A stretch of DNA of 64,000 nt from the NCBI RefSeq assembly GCF_022023855.1, contig NZ_CP059449.1:2402001-2466000 (forward strand). The letters are read 5' to 3'. Position 1 is the stretch's first letter. Each line of letters begins with the position of its first letter. The position numbers and the translations under genes are program-made. Of the stretch, positions 48,458 through 58,826 are shown in pieces. The notes under the pieces are model-generated. The model had not been told where the DNA came from and did not search any database. It saw only the letters and a list, made by a program, of their open reading frames with translations. The DNA is from Azospirillum brasilense. Lineage in GTDB: Bacteria; Pseudomonadota; Alphaproteobacteria; Azospirillales; Azospirillaceae.

Positions 48458-49459
48458 CTAATCCTGCGGCGTGTCCCCGTTGCCCGCACCGCCCGACTGC
48501 CGGCGCTGTACCTCGCGCCATTTGGCCACGTTGCGATTGTGATCCGGCAAAGTCTTCGCAAAGACATGCCCGCCGGTGCCATCGGCGACGAAATACAGGA
48601 AGTCGTGTTTTTCCGGGTGCAAAGCCGCCTGGATGGAGGCCCGCCCCGGGTTGGCGATCGGCCCCGGCGGGAGCCCTGCCGCGACGTAGGTGTTGTAGGG
48701 CGACTCGAATTTCCAGTCATTACGGGTCAAGGCCCGCCCCAACTCCCCGCTGCCATCGGTCAGCGCGTAGATCACCGTCGGATCCGACTGGAGCTTCATG
48801 CCGGTCTCCAGGCGGTTTACGAAGACGCCTGCGACCTTGGCGCGCTCAGCCGCCACGCCGGTTTCCTTCTCCACGATGGACGCCATGGTCAGCGCCTGCT
48901 GCGGAGTCTCGTAAGGCAGGTCCGGACCACGGTTCTTCCAGGCGTCGTTCAGGGCCTGGGTCATCGCGTGCTGCATCCGCTCGACCAGGGCCGAACGCGA
49001 ATCGCCGTAGGAATAGTGATAGGTTTCAGGCAGTACGGTCCCATTCTTCGGAACCGTCTTCACCTCGCCGGTCAGCGCCGGCTCGGCATCGAGCAGCGCC
49101 ACCACCTGGGCGGAGGTCAGCCCTTCCGGCACCGTAAAGCGGCGGACCACGGTCTTGCCCTGGCGCAGCATCTCCAGCACGCCATCGACGCTGATGCCCG
49201 CCGGGAACGCGTACTCGCCGGCCTTCAGCGGCCCCTGGAGCTTGGCAGCGAACAGAAAGAGAATCGGAGACTCGACGACCCCCGCATCTTCGAGAGTCAG
49301 CGCAATGGCCTCCAGCCCACTCCCACGCGGAATGACGACCGTCTCGGCGTGCTCAAGCGGTCCGGGGGCCATCACACGGAGGGCACCCCAGAACACCAAC
49401 CCGCTGCCCGCGGTGAGGACGGTCAACGCCCCCGCCGCGATTCGGAGGCCCCAACCCAT
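48458..49459 (-). CDS. mltG: Endolytic transglycosylase MltG
   Basis: 333-aa inner-membrane enzyme that cuts nascent glycan strands. One N-terminal helix (LRIAAGALTVLTAGSGLVFW), LysM-like region, then the YceG domain with LTMASIVEKETGVAAERAKV (catalytic Glu), GVFVNRLETGMKLQSDPTVI and SPYNTYVAAGLPPGPIANPG. Ends the fabD-fabG-acpP-fabF-mltG order, common in alphaproteobacteria; 26 nt after fabF. Confidence 0.95.
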   Translation of the reverse strand: MGWGLRIAAGALTVLTAGSGLVFWGALRVMAPGPLEHAETVVIPRGSGLEAIALTLEDAGVVESPILFLFAAKLQGPLKAGEYAFPAGISVDGVLEMLRQGKTVVRRFTVPEGLTSAQVVALLDAEPALTGEVKTVPKNGTVLPETYHYSYGDSRSALVERMQHAMTQALNDAWKNRGPDLPYETPQQALTMASIVEKETGVAAERAKVAGVFVNRLETGMKLQSDPTVIYALTDGSGELGRALTRNDWKFESPYNTYVAAGLPPGPIANPGRASIQAALHPEKHDFLYFVADGTGGHVFAKTLPDHNRNVAKWREVQRRQSGGAGNGDTPQD

Positions 49460-49485
49460 CGGCGGTCTCCGCGATGCTTCGCCGC

Positions 49486-50748
49486 TCAGACGAATTCCTT
49501 GAAGACGAGGGAGGCGTTGGTGCCGCCGAAGCCGAAGGAGTTTGACAGCGCGGCCCGCACGCGGCGCTCCTGCGCAACCTTCGGAACGAGGTTGACGCCG
49601 AGGCAGCTCTCCGAGGGGTTCTCAAGGTTCAGCGTCGGCGGAACCAAGCTGTGGTTGATCGCCTTGATCGAGTAGATCGCCTCGACCGCGCCGGCGGCCC
49701 CCAGCAGGTGGCCGATGGCCGACTTGGTGGAGGACATGGCGACGTTGTCCATCGCAGCGCCGAACAGACGCTTCACCGCGCCCAGCTCGATCTCGTCGCC
49801 CAGCGGCGTCGAGGTGCCGTGCGCGTTGACGTAATCGATCTCCGACGGTTCCATCCCGGCCCGCTTCAGCGCGTTGCGCATGGCGCGGAAGCCGCCGTTG
49901 CCGTCCTCCGCCGGGGCGGAGATGTGGTAGGCGTCGCCGGACATGCCATAGCCGACCACTTCGGCGTAGATGTGAGCGCCGCGCTTCTTGGCGTGCTCCA
50001 GCTCTTCGAGGACAACCACACCGGCGCCCTCGCCGATCACGAAGCCGTCACGGTCCTTGTCGTAGGGACGCGACGCCTTTTCCGGCGTGTCGTTGAAATT
50101 CGTGGACAGGGCACGCATGGCGGCAAAACCGCCGACGCCCAGGCGGCTGACCGCCGCTTCCGTGCCGCCGGCGACCATCACGTCCGCATCACCCAGCATG
50201 ATCAGGCGCGAAGCATCGCCGATGGCGTGCGCGCCGGTCGAGCAGGCCGTGACCACCGCGTGGTTCGGACCCTTGAAGCCGTGCTGGATGGAGATGTGAC
50301 CGGACGCCAGATTGATGAGGCAGGCCGGAATGAAGAAGGGGGAGATGCGGCGCGGGCCCTTCTCGGCCAGGGTGACAGCACCCTCGGCGATGCCCGGCAG
50401 ACCGCCGATGCCCGAGCCCACCATGACGCCGGTGAGTTCGCGCTCCTCCTCGGTCTGGGGAACCCAGCCGGAATCCTTGATCGCTTCGTGGGCGGCGGCG
50501 ATGGCGAAGATGATGAAATCATCCATCTTCCGCTGGTCCTTCGGCGGAACGAAGGCATCGGGGTTGAACAACCCGTCGCCATCCCCGCGCGGGACCTGCC
50601 CGGCAACTTTCGAGGCCAGATCGGAGGCGTCGAAACCCGTGATGGCGCGGATGCCCGATTGGCTGGCGGTCAAACGCTCCCAGTTGAGCTTGTGGCCGAC
50701 ACCGAGCGGCGTGACCAGACCAAGGCCGGTAACGACGACACGTCTCAT
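49486..50748 (-). CDS. fabF: Beta-ketoacyl-ACP synthase II
   Basis: 420 aa. Elongation condensing enzyme of fatty-acid synthesis. Catalytic Cys in VVTACSTGAHAIGDASRLIM, the two His in NAHGTSTPLGDEIELG and MSSTKSAIGHLLGAAGAVEA, and the ending NSFGFGGTNASLVF are intact. 87 nt after acpP. Confidence 0.97.
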   Translation of the reverse strand: MRRVVVTGLGLVTPLGVGHKLNWERLTASQSGIRAITGFDASDLASKVAGQVPRGDGDGLFNPDAFVPPKDQRKMDDFIIFAIAAAHEAIKDSGWVPQTEEERELTGVMVGSGIGGLPGIAEGAVTLAEKGPRRISPFFIPACLINLASGHISIQHGFKGPNHAVVTACSTGAHAIGDASRLIMLGDADVMVAGGTEAAVSRLGVGGFAAMRALSTNFNDTPEKASRPYDKDRDGFVIGEGAGVVVLEELEHAKKRGAHIYAEVVGYGMSGDAYHISAPAEDGNGGFRAMRNALKRAGMEPSEIDYVNAHGTSTPLGDEIELGAVKRLFGAAMDNVAMSSTKSAIGHLLGAAGAVEAIYSIKAINHSLVPPTLNLENPSESCLGVNLVPKVAQERRVRAALSNSFGFGGTNASLVFKEFV

Positions 50749-50835
50749 GGGGTATTCCTTGACCTTTCCTCGGAAAACTCAGCGACGGCCAGGCCACTTT
50801 TAAAAGCTGCCTGGCCCTCTCGCACCAGCGCCTGA

Positions 50836-51075
50836 TCAGGCGGCGGCGTTCGCCTTGATGAAGTCGATGGCGTCCTTCACCGTCAGAATCTTCTCGGCGG
50901 CGTCGTCCGGAATCTCGCAGCCGAACTCTTCCTCGAAAGCCATAACCAGCTCGACGGTGTCGAGGCTGTCGGCGCCGAGATCGTCGATGAAGGAGGCGTT
51001 CTCCGTCACCTTCGACTCCTCGACCCCGAGGTGGTCCACAACGATCTTCTTAACGCGCTCGGCGACATCGCTCAT
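50836..51075 (-). CDS. acpP: Acyl carrier protein
   Basis: 79 aa, acidic, four helices; phosphopantetheine Ser in [20 protein letters not shown]. Start ATG 51075 with GGAAGG upstream. The 169-nt gap to fabG is large enough for a separate promoter: TGTGTTATCG on the minus strand near 51170 resembles an extended -10. Confidence 0.97.
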   Translation of the reverse strand: MSDVAERVKKIVVDHLGVEESKVTENASFIDDLGADSLDTVELVMAFEEEFGCEIPDDAAEKILTVKDAIDFIKANAAA

Positions 51076-51244
51076 TTTTTTAGACCTTCCAATCCTTGAG
51101 ACCGCTCGGGCGAATTCGGCCGGCTCAACACGCGGCTGCGTGCCTTCCTGCCACAAAAAGCCCCGTCCGATAACACATTTTTACAGCCTTGACCAGCGCC
51201 CGCGGGCGCCGGTCCGAACCTGTGGTTCAGGCAGCGAATCCGCC

Positions 51245-51982
51245 TCAGATCATGGCCATGCCGCCGTTGATGTGCAGCGTCTGGCCGGTGACATAGGCGG
51301 CCTCATCGCTCGCCAGGTACACGACTCCGGCGGCGATTTCCCCCGGCTCGCCCATGCGGCCGGAAGGAATGGCGGTGAGCAGCTTGTCCTTCTGCTCGGA
51401 ATTCAGGGCGTCGGTCATCGCCGTGGTGATGAAACCCGGCGCGACGCAGTTCACGGTGATGCCGCGCGACGCGACCTCGGCGGCCAGCGACTTCGACATG
51501 CCGATCATGCCGGCTTTGGAGGCGGCGTAGTTGGCTTGGCCGGGGTTGCCGGTGACGCCGACGATCGAGGTGATGCCGATGATGCGGCCCCAGCGGCGCT
51601 TCATCATGCCGCGCAGCACGGCGCGCGACAGGCGGAAGGCGGCGGTCAGGTTGACGTCCAGCACCGATTGCCAGTCGTCGTCCTTCATGCGCATGGCCAG
51701 CTGGTCGCGGGTCAGGCCGGCGTTGTTCACCAGGATGTCGATTTGGCCGAGGGCGGCCTCCGCGTCCTTGGCGAGCTGCTCGGTCCCGGCGGCGTCGGCA
51801 AGGTTGCCGGGCACCACCAGGGCGCGCTCGCCCAACTCGGCGGCGAGCGCCTCCAGCGGGGCGACGCGGGTGCCGGACAGGGCGACGGTGGCGCCCTGCG
51901 CGTGCAGCGCGCGGGCGATCTGCGCCCCGATGCCACCCGAGGCGCCGGTGACCAGGGCCTTCTTTCCGGTCAGGTCGAACAT
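51245..51982 (-). CDS. fabG: 3-oxoacyl-ACP reductase
   Basis: 245-aa SDR. Cofactor motif ALVTGASGGIGAQIARALHA, NNAG in DILVNNAGLTRDQLAMRMKD, and the catalytic Ser-Tyr-Lys in ITSIVGVTGNPGQANYAASK are present. ATG at 51982 is the standard start (MFDLTGKKALVTGASGG). 8 nt after fabD. Confidence 0.97.
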   Translation of the reverse strand: MFDLTGKKALVTGASGGIGAQIARALHAQGATVALSGTRVAPLEALAAELGERALVVPGNLADAAGTEQLAKDAEAALGQIDILVNNAGLTRDQLAMRMKDDDWQSVLDVNLTAAFRLSRAVLRGMMKRRWGRIIGITSIVGVTGNPGQANYAASKAGMIGMSKSLAAEVASRGITVNCVAPGFITTAMTDALNSEQKDKLLTAIPSGRMGEPGEIAAGVVYLASDEAAYVTGQTLHINGGMAMI

Positions 51983-51990
51983 GGAATGCC

Positions 51991-52947
51991 TCACAGGGTC
52001 TTCAGGAACGATTCGACGTCGGCCGGGCCCTGAACGGAGGTTCCGGCCAATTCCTTGTCGATGCGCTTGGCGAGACCCGACAGCACCTTGCCGGAGCCGA
52101 GTTCGACCAGCGTGTCGACGCCCTGCTCCTTCATATAGAGCACGCTCTCGCGCCAGCGAACCATGCCGGTCACCTGCTCGACCAGAAGGCGGCGGATCTC
52201 GTTGGGGTCCGACACGGCCGACGCAGTCACGTTGGCGACCACCGGAACCGCCGGCGCGCCGATCGTCACGTTGGCCAGGGCCTCGGCCATGGCGTCGGCG
52301 GCGGGCTGCATCAGCGGGCAATGGAAGGGCGCGCTGACCGGCAGGCGCACGGTGCGCTTCAGTCCGCGCTCCGCCGCGATCACGATGGCGCGCTCGATGG
52401 CCTCGGCATGACCGGAGATCACCACCTGACCCGACGAGTTGTCGTTGGCGACGGTGCAGACCTCATTCTGCCCCGTGGGGGTCTTGGCGGCGTCAGCGGC
52501 GATGGCCTGGGCCTGCTCCAGCTCGGCGCCCAGCAGGGCGGCCATGGCGCCCTGCCCGACCGGCACGGCCTTCTGCATGGCTTGGCCGCGCAGCTTCAGC
52601 AGGCGCGCGGTGTCGGCCAGCGTGAAGGCGCCGGCGGCGCACAGGGCCGAATACTCGCCGAGCGAATGGCCGGCAACGAAGGCCGCGTGCCTGGTCAGGT
52701 CGAGCCCGCCCTGGTCCTTCAGCACCCGCAGAACGGCGACGCTGACGGCCATCAGGGCCGGCTGGGCGTTCTCGGTGAGCGTCAGGTCGGCCTCGGGACC
52801 TTCGAACATCAGGCGGGACAGGCGCTGGTTCAGCGCGTCGTCCACCTCTTCAAAGGTGAGCCGCGCGACCTCGAACGCCTCGGCCAGCTCACGGCCCATG
52901 CCGACGGCTTGGCTGCCCTGGCCCGGAAAGACGAACGCCCTGGTCAT
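51991..52947 (-). CDS. fabD: Malonyl-CoA:ACP transacylase
   Basis: 318 aa. FVFPGQGSQAVGMGRELAEA, the nucleophile VAGHSLGEYSALCAAGAFTL and the His in LPVSAPFHCPLMQPAADAM are intact, as is the C-terminal LVELGSGKVLSGLAKRI. First gene of the fab operon; promoter probably in the next 390 nt. Confidence 0.97.
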   Translation of the reverse strand: MTRAFVFPGQGSQAVGMGRELAEAFEVARLTFEEVDDALNQRLSRLMFEGPEADLTLTENAQPALMAVSVAVLRVLKDQGGLDLTRHAAFVAGHSLGEYSALCAAGAFTLADTARLLKLRGQAMQKAVPVGQGAMAALLGAELEQAQAIAADAAKTPTGQNEVCTVANDNSSGQVVISGHAEAIERAIVIAAERGLKRTVRLPVSAPFHCPLMQPAADAMAEALANVTIGAPAVPVVANVTASAVSDPNEIRRLLVEQVTGMVRWRESVLYMKEQGVDTLVELGSGKVLSGLAKRIDKELAGTSVQGPADVESFLKTL

Positions 52948-53340
52948 GCTGTCTGGGAACCCTAGTAAAAAGGCGCGCCACCCGCGGCGCCGCCGTTGAA
53001 TTCGGCGACAGTCATACCCGGCCTTTCGGGCAAGTCAAGCGATGCTCAACGTTGACGAGGTCGAATTGGCGCCTTTCTGTTGCTTTTTCGGCGTTTTTTC
53101 ATTGCTGCGATGCAAAGGCGAACGGAGAAAAGGGCCATTCCAAGGCACATCAAAGGCAGAGGCGCCGGAATCGTCGGCTGGCTCGTGTTTCCGCTTGTCG
53201 GGATAGTGCTTTTATGCATACTGCGCCGCTTCATAACTCCTTGCCGGTGGCCCGCGTGCCGTCGGCTAGGCCCGGGCGGCTGATCCTGTCCATAGGGGAT
53301 GGGGTGCAGCGCCGGACCATGAACAGCCATGGGGAGTATA
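52948..53340. other. 393-nt divergent region, fabD / rpsF
   Basis: No gene supported. It must hold the fabD promoter (minus) and the rpsF promoter (plus). Short frames on both strands lack protein-like composition. The last 110 nt form the rpsF leader, GC-rich with CCG-containing stems; an S6:S18 autoregulatory leader is possible but unproven by eye. Confidence 0.5.
53195..53222 (+). promoter_or_regulatory. Candidate promoter of the rpsF operon
   Basis: TTGTCG (53195-53200) and CATACT (53217-53222) are 16 nt apart, preceded by C as in alphaproteobacterial CTTG -35 sites. It predicts a leader of about 110 nt. Confidence 0.35.
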
Positions 53341-53778
53341 ATGGCTCTTTACGAGTGCGTGCTGATCGCGCGCCAGGACATCTCGGCCGCCCAGGCCGAG
53401 CAGCTCGGCGAGCAGTTCGCCCAGATCATTCGCGACAACGGCGGCCAGGTCGCCAAGACCGAATACTGGGGTCTGAAGACGCTCACCTACAAGATCAAGA
53501 AGAACCGCAAGGGTCACTACACCCTGTTCAACCTTGATGCCCCCGCCGCCGCCGTTCTGGAGATGGAGCGGAACATGGGCATCAACGAGGACGTGCTGCG
53601 CTTCATGACCGTCCGCGTCGATGCGCTGGACGCCAACCCGTCGGTGATGATGCAGAGCCGCGGCGAGCGTGGTGACCGCGGCGATCGCGGCGACCGCGGC
53701 CCGCGCCGCTTCGAGGATCGTGGCCCGCGCCCGCCGCGTCGCCAGGAGCCCACCGTTGCCGAAGGGGAGAACGCCTAA
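53341..53778 (+). CDS. rpsF: 30S ribosomal protein S6
   Basis: 145 aa. Standard S6 fold ([60 protein letters not shown]) plus a long basic C-terminal tail with three GDR repeats ([14 protein letters not shown]) and RPPRRQ, longer than in E. coli. GGGGAG precedes the ATG. Coupled to rpsR, whose ATG follows the stop directly. Confidence 0.98.
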   Translation: MALYECVLIARQDISAAQAEQLGEQFAQIIRDNGGQVAKTEYWGLKTLTYKIKKNRKGHYTLFNLDAPAAAVLEMERNMGINEDVLRFMTVRVDALDANPSVMMQSRGERGDRGDRGDRGPRRFEDRGPRPPRRQEPTVAEGENA

Positions 53779-54051
53779 ATGTCCGACAAGCAGACCTCGG
53801 GCGCTCCGGCCCGCACCGGTGGCGGTCCCCGCCGTCCGTTCTTCCGCCGCCGCAAGACCTGCCCGTTCTCGGGCGCGAACGCCCCGGCGATCGACTACAA
53901 GGACGTCAAGCTCCTGTCCCGCTTCATCTCCGAGCGTGGCAAGATCGTGCCGAGCCGCATCACCGCGGTTTCCGCGAAGAAGCAGCGCGAACTCGCCCGC
54001 GCCATCAAGCGCGCCCGTTTCCTGGCCCTGCTTCCCTACGTGGTGAAGTAA
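53779..54051 (+). CDS. rpsR: 30S ribosomal protein S18
   Basis: 90 aa. [40 protein letters not shown] and [20 protein letters not shown] match S18. Starts at the base after rpsF. Binds S6 on the platform of the small subunit. Confidence 0.98.
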   Translation: MSDKQTSGAPARTGGGPRRPFFRRRKTCPFSGANAPAIDYKDVKLLSRFISERGKIVPSRITAVSAKKQRELARAIKRARFLALLPYVVK

Positions 54052-54084
54052 GGACCGAAGCGGACAACAGGCAAAGGCAATCCC

Positions 54085-55041
54085 ATGGCCTCGCCCCTGG
54101 CCGCCCCTCTGGCGGCTGCCATCGGTGTCGGCGTGGTCAGCGCTTTCTTCTATCTCGCCGTCCTGTTCGGCGGGTTCGGGGCGCTGATCCTGGGCTATCT
54201 GGCGCCGCTGCCGCTGTTCCTCGCGGGACTGTGGCTCGGCTCCACCGCCTCCCTTCTCGCCGGTGCGGTGGGAACGGTGGCGGTCCTGGCGGTGTCGTCC
54301 AGCGTCCTGGTGTCTCTCGCCTATCTGGTGACCGCGGCTGTCCCGGTCATCCTGGTGGTGCGGCAGGCGCTGCTGGCGCGGGCGGCTCCCGACGGGAGTC
54401 TTGAATGGTATCCTCCGGGCCGGCTCCTGATGGCGCTGACCGGGATGGGACTGGCGGGCCTTCTGGGCGCCGCGGTTCTGACGCTCGATCAGCCCGGCGG
54501 GCTGGAGGGCGCGGTGCGGGAAACGCTGAGCCGCATGGCGGAACAGATGTTCTCTGCGCAGGGCCAGCAGGCCCCGGACCCGCAGGACATTTGGATGGCC
54601 GAGGTGTTGCCGGGCTTCGCGGTGATCTCATGGCTCGTCATGACGATCATCAACGGAGCCCTGGCGCAGGGCGTCCTGATGCGGTTCGGCCGCAACCGGC
54701 GCCCCGCCATGCGGCTGGACGACTTGGAACTGCCACGGTGGCTCGCCACCGCGTTCCTGCTGGCCATGGTGGCGGCCTCGCTGGCGCCGGACCCGGTCGG
54801 GTTCCTCGCGGTCAACGCCGCGTTGATCCTGGCCTTGCCATTCGCCTTTGCCGGGCTTTCGGTGGTGCATGTGTTCGCCCGAAGCCGATCGGCCAAGCTG
54901 CCGATCCTCGTCGGGTTCTACATGTTCCTGTTTCTTTTCGGTTGGCCGATCGTGCTGATGGTCGGTCTTGGCATGATTGAGCAATGGATTGGGCTGCGTC
55001 GCCGTCTCCGGCCCGCCGGCCCCGATCAGGAGGACGAGTGA
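54085..55041 (+). CDS. DUF2232 family membrane protein
   Basis: 318 aa with about 8-9 helices and a C-terminal [23 protein letters not shown]2232 genes recur between rpsR and rplI in alphaproteobacteria; role unknown. The stop overlaps the rplI start (TGATG). 33 nt after rpsR. Confidence 0.9.
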   Translation: MASPLAAPLAAAIGVGVVSAFFYLAVLFGGFGALILGYLAPLPLFLAGLWLGSTASLLAGAVGTVAVLAVSSSVLVSLAYLVTAAVPVILVVRQALLARAAPDGSLEWYPPGRLLMALTGMGLAGLLGAAVLTLDQPGGLEGAVRETLSRMAEQMFSAQGQQAPDPQDIWMAEVLPGFAVISWLVMTIINGALAQGVLMRFGRNRRPAMRLDDLELPRWLATAFLLAMVAASLAPDPVGFLAVNAALILALPFAFAGLSVVHVFARSRSAKLPILVGFYMFLFLFGWPIVLMVGLGMIEQWIGLRRRLRPAGPDQEDE

Positions 55042-55607
55042 TGGAAGTTATTCTGCTGGAGCGGGTCGAGAAGCTCGGCCAGATGGGCCAGGTCGTGAAG
55101 GTGCGTCCCGGCTTCGCCCGCAACTATCTGCTGCCGCAGAAGAAGGCCATGCGCGCCACCAAGGCGAACATGGCGTTCTTCGAGAAGCAGAAGGCCCACC
55201 TGGAGGCCGTCAACCTGGAGCGCCGCAAGGACGCCGAGCAGGTGGCCACCAAGATGAACGACGTGTCGGTCGTCGTGATCCGTCAGGCCGGCGAAACCGG
55301 CGTGCTGTACGGTTCGGTGACCCCGCGCGACGTTGCGGACGCCCTTGACGCCGCCGGCTACAAGGTCGACCGCAAGCAGGTGTCGATCGAGACCCCGATC
55401 AAGACGCTGGGCCTGTTCAAGCTGCGCGTCGTCCTGCACCCCGAGGTGAGCATCTCCGTCACGGTGAACGTCGCCCGCTCGCAGGAAGAGGCTGAACTCC
55501 AGCGTTCCCGCGGCGGCATGGTCACCGCGGCCGACCTGCGCGACGACGAGGACGAAATCGAGGAGGCCCCCGAGGCCGCCGAGGCCGAGGTTTCCGAGGA
55601 GGGCTGA
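55041..55607 (+). CDS. rplI: 50S ribosomal protein L9
   Basis: 188 aa. [40 protein letters not shown], and C-terminal [20 protein letters not shown] fit L9, with an extra acidic tail ([17 protein letters not shown]). ATG 55041 with GGAGGACGAGTG. Last gene of the operon before a strong terminator. Confidence 0.98.
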   Translation: MEVILLERVEKLGQMGQVVKVRPGFARNYLLPQKKAMRATKANMAFFEKQKAHLEAVNLERRKDAEQVATKMNDVSVVVIRQAGETGVLYGSVTPRDVADALDAAGYKVDRKQVSIETPIKTLGLFKLRVVLHPEVSISVTVNVARSQEEAELQRSRGGMVTAADLRDDEDEIEEAPEAAEAEVSEEG

Positions 55608-55642
55608 CCGCCCGCTCAACGAGACCAGTCCGCTCGTCCGGA

Positions 55643-55677
55643 AGCCGCCCGCCCCCGAAAGGGGCGAGGCGGCTTTT
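55643..55677 (+). terminator. Intrinsic terminator after rplI
   Basis: GCCGCC and GCCCC arms (55644-55655) pair with GGGGC and GGCGGC (55661-55673), loop CGAAA, then TTTT. It ends the rpsF operon. Confidence 0.85.
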
Positions 55678-55857
55678 CCGCTTTTGGCGCCCCGCATCAT
55701 CCGACCCCTCCCCCATCCGGATGTGCCGGACGCCCCGCCCCCTGCCCCGTCCGGCGGGTTGCCTCCTCCCGCTCCGAACTCCGACTCTCGTTCCTGGTGA
55801 TTCGCTCACGGCGAAGGTACCGGACCGAGTCGTGTGCGACGGATGCGGAGATGCGCG

Positions 55858-57111
55858 ATGCTGCTAGCCCGCCTGCTCAGCCCGGCCCTGACCGCCGGCG
55901 CTCTGGATATCGTCGGCGCCGACGGGCGGAGGCACCGGGTGGGGGTCGGCACGCCGTCCCTCACGCTGCATTTGCACGACAAGGCGCTGCACCGCGACCT
56001 CGTGGTGAACCCGCGGCTGCGATTCGGGGAAGCCTACATGGACGGCCGCCTGACCATCGAAGGCGGCTCCGTCTATGATTTCCTGGCGCTGCTGAGCGCC
56101 GGGACGGACAATGTCCAGGGCGTTCTGGGCAATCTGCGGGAAACCCTGTCCCCCGCGCTACGGCTCATCCAGCAGAGCAATCCCCTAGGGCGGTCGCGGC
56201 GCAACGTGGCCCATCATTATGACCTGTCGCGGTCCTTCTTCGACCTGTTCCTCGACCGCGACCTGCAATATTCCTGCGCCTACTTCCCCACACCCGATAC
56301 CGGGCTGGACGAGGCGCAGGAGGCCAAGAAACGGCACATCGCGGCGAAGCTGCTGCTTCAGCCGGGCATGCGGGTCCTGGACATCGGCTGCGGCTGGGGC
56401 GGCATGGCGCTCTACCTCGCCCGCATGACCGGCGCCCAGGTCACCGGAATCACCCTGTCCCGCGAACAGGTCGCCGTGGCGCGGGAGCGGGCGGCTCATG
56501 CCGGGCTGGCCGGTCAGGTCCGCTTCGAGCTGCGCGACTACCGGCAAATGGAAGGACGTTTCGACCGCATCGTCTCGGTCGGCATGTTCGAGCATGTCGG
56601 GGTGCCCCATTATCCGGCCTTCTTCGCCAGGCTGCGCGACCTGCTGGCCGAGGACGGGGTGGCGTTGCTTCATGCCATCGGCCGGTCGGATGGGCCGGGC
56701 TCAACCAACCCGTGGTTCCGCAAATACATCTTTCCCGGCGGCTACTCGCCCGCCCTGTCGGAGGTGATCCCGGCGGTGGAGAAGGCCGGGCTGTGGAACA
56801 CCGACGTCGAGATTCTGCGCCTTCACTACGCCGAGACGCTGCGCCACTGGCGGGAGCGGTTCGCGGCCCGGCGGGAGGACGCGCGCGCGATGTACGACGA
56901 ACGCTTCTGCCGGATGTGGGAGTTCTATCTGGCGGGGGCCGAGATCAGCTTCCGCTACCAGGGGCACATGGTTTTCCAGATGCAGCTCGCCCGCTCGCTG
57001 GGCGCCGTTCCGCTCGTCCGCGAATATATCCAGCGCGCCGAAACGGCCTTGGCCGACGCCGTGCCCCGGCCCCTGCGCACCGGCCGGAACGTCGGTGCCA
57101 GCAACGCTTGA
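55858..57111 (+). CDS. Cyclopropane-fatty-acyl-phospholipid synthase family methyltransferase
   Basis: 417 aa. SAM motif RVLDIGCGWGGMALYLARMT, the CFA-synthase LQYSCAYFPTPDTGLDEAQE, SVGMFEHVGVPHYPAFF and GTNPWFRKYIFPGGYSPALS-like sequence (STNPWFRKYIFPGG) support CFA-type lipid methylation at a double bond, at the inner leaflet. ATG at 55858 has GGAG at 55847-55850; two earlier ATGs are in or out of frame without sites. 250 nt gap after rplI. Confidence 0.9.
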   Translation: MLLARLLSPALTAGALDIVGADGRRHRVGVGTPSLTLHLHDKALHRDLVVNPRLRFGEAYMDGRLTIEGGSVYDFLALLSAGTDNVQGVLGNLRETLSPALRLIQQSNPLGRSRRNVAHHYDLSRSFFDLFLDRDLQYSCAYFPTPDTGLDEAQEAKKRHIAAKLLLQPGMRVLDIGCGWGGMALYLARMTGAQVTGITLSREQVAVARERAAHAGLAGQVRFELRDYRQMEGRFDRIVSVGMFEHVGVPHYPAFFARLRDLLAEDGVALLHAIGRSDGPGSTNPWFRKYIFPGGYSPALSEVIPAVEKAGLWNTDVEILRLHYAETLRHWRERFAARREDARAMYDERFCRMWEFYLAGAEISFRYQGHMVFQMQLARSLGAVPLVREYIQRAETALADAVPRPLRTGRNVGASNA

Positions 57112-57293
57112 CCAGAGGTGTCCGCGCCACATCGGCCCACAGGTTTTGCTCTGGCCCAAGCTTTTGATAGAACGTTTGAAATTCGCCTTACCCCCAGCTT
57201 TCACCGGCTGTGGGCAAAAGTTACTCACAGGAATGTGGGTATCCTTAACCCGATCGCACAGCTTTGCGCCCCGCCCTTTGCTAAAGTGCCGCC

Positions 57294-58826
57294 ATGGATG
57301 ACAAGACCACCCAGCTTTTCGAGCCGCGCCCCCTCGACGGCGGGCTGTCCCGCGCCGCTGCCGTGAAGCCGACGGCGGAATACCGCACGCCGCCGCACAA
57401 CGAGGAGGCGGAACAGGCGCTGCTCGGCGCCATCCTGGTGAACAACAAGGCGTATGAGAAGGTCGGCGAGTTCCTGCGCGCCGAGCATTTCTACGACCCG
57501 GCGCACCAGCGCATCTTTTCGGCCATCGCCAAGATGGTGGAGCGCGGCCAGATTGCCAATCCGGTGACGCTGAAGGCCTATTTCGACAACGACGTCGAAT
57601 TGGCACCGGATGGTGGCGCCGGCTATCTGGCGCAGCTCGCCGCCAACGTCGTGACGGTGGTCAACGCGGGCGATTACGGCAAGACGATCCACGACCTCTT
57701 CCTGCGCCGGCAGTTGATCGAGGTCGGCACGGACATGGTGAACGAGGCGTATCAGCACGACCTCGACATTGACGCCATGGACCAGATCGAGACGGCGGAG
57801 AAGCAGCTCTTCGACCTCGCCTCGACCGGCGACGTGCGCGGCGGCTTCGTCGCCTTCTCCGAGTCGCTGAAGGCGGCCATCGCCACAGCGGAGACGGCCT
57901 TCCGGCGGTCCAGCCACGTCACCGGCGTGACCACCGGCCTGCGCGACATGGACCGCAAGTTGGGTGGCCTGCACCCGTCGGACCTCATCATCCTCGCTGG
58001 GCGCCCCTCCATGGGCAAGACGGCGCTGGCCACCAACATCGCCTTCAACGCCGCCAAGGCGCACATGCGCACCAACGGCGGCGAAGGCGCGCCGGTCGGC
58101 TTCTTCTCGCTGGAAATGTCGGCGGAGCAGCTCGCCACCCGTATCCTTGCCGGCGAGGCCGAGGTGTCGGGCGACAAGATCCGCCGCGGCGAGATCAAGG
58201 ACAGCGACTTCCCCAAGTTCGTGGCGGCCAGCCAGGAGCTCAGCCGTGTTCCCTTCTTCGTGGACGACACGCCAGCCCTGACCATCGCCGCGGTGCGCAC
58301 CCGCTGCCGCCGGCTGAAGCGCACGCACGGGCTGGGCATGGTCGTGGTGGACTATCTCCAGCTGCTGCGCGGCGGCTCGACCAAGGGCAACGAGAACCGC
58401 GTGCAGGAAATCTCGGAGATCACCCGCGGCCTGAAGGCCATTGCCAAGGAGCTGGAGGTGCCGGTGCTGGCGCTGTCCCAGCTCAGCCGCGCGGTGGAAA
58501 TGCGTGAGGACAAACGGCCGCAGCTCGCCGACCTGCGCGAATCGGGCTCCATCGAGCAGGACGCCGACGTGGTGATGTTCGTTTACCGCGAACAGTACTA
58601 TCTTGAGCGCGCCGAGCCGGCCCGCCGGCCGGAGGAGACGGAGGACAAGTACAACGACCGCTACGCCAACTGGCAGAAGCGCTACGCCGAGGTGCACAAC
58701 ACCGCGGAGGCGATCATCGCCAAGCAGCGCCACGGCCCGATCGGCAGCGTCCGCATGTTCTTCGATGGCCAATTCACCAGATTCGGCGACCTCGACACGA
58801 CCCATGACTTCGGCCCCACTGAGTGA
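57294..58826 (+). CDS. dnaB: Replicative DNA helicase DnaB
   Basis: 510 aa. N-terminal collar domain (PPHNEEAEQALLGAILVNNK) and RecA-like core: ILAGRPSMGKTALATNIAFN (Walker A), GLGMVVVDYLQLLRGGSTKG (Walker B) and ELEVPVLALSQLSRAVEMRE. Ring helicase at the fork. Upstream 182 nt hold only loose DnaA-box-like sites (e.g. TTACTCACA at 57220). The 3' end overlaps alr by 23 nt. Confidence 0.97.
   Translation: MDDKTTQLFEPRPLDGGLSRAAAVKPTAEYRTPPHNEEAEQALLGAILVNNKAYEKVGEFLRAEHFYDPAHQRIFSAIAKMVERGQIANPVTLKAYFDNDVELAPDGGAGYLAQLAANVVTVVNAGDYGKTIHDLFLRRQLIEVGTDMVNEAYQHDLDIDAMDQIETAEKQLFDLASTGDVRGGFVAFSESLKAAIATAETAFRRSSHVTGVTTGLRDMDRKLGGLHPSDLIILAGRPSMGKTALATNIAFNAAKAHMRTNGGEGAPVGFFSLEMSAEQLATRILAGEAEVSGDKIRRGEIKDSDFPKFVAASQELSRVPFFVDDTPALTIAAVRTRCRRLKRTHGLGMVVVDYLQLLRGGSTKGNENRVQEISEITRGLKAIAKELEVPVLALSQLSRAVEMREDKRPQLADLRESGSIEQDADVVMFVYREQYYLERAEPARRPEETEDKYNDRYANWQKRYAEVHNTAEAIIAKQRHGPIGSVRMFFDGQFTRFGDLDTTHDFGPTE

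Noticed and set aside
57200..57250. DnaA boxes upstream of dnaB
   Set aside because: TTGCCCACA, TTACTCACA and ATACCCACA each miss the consensus by two or more bases; too weak to annotate.
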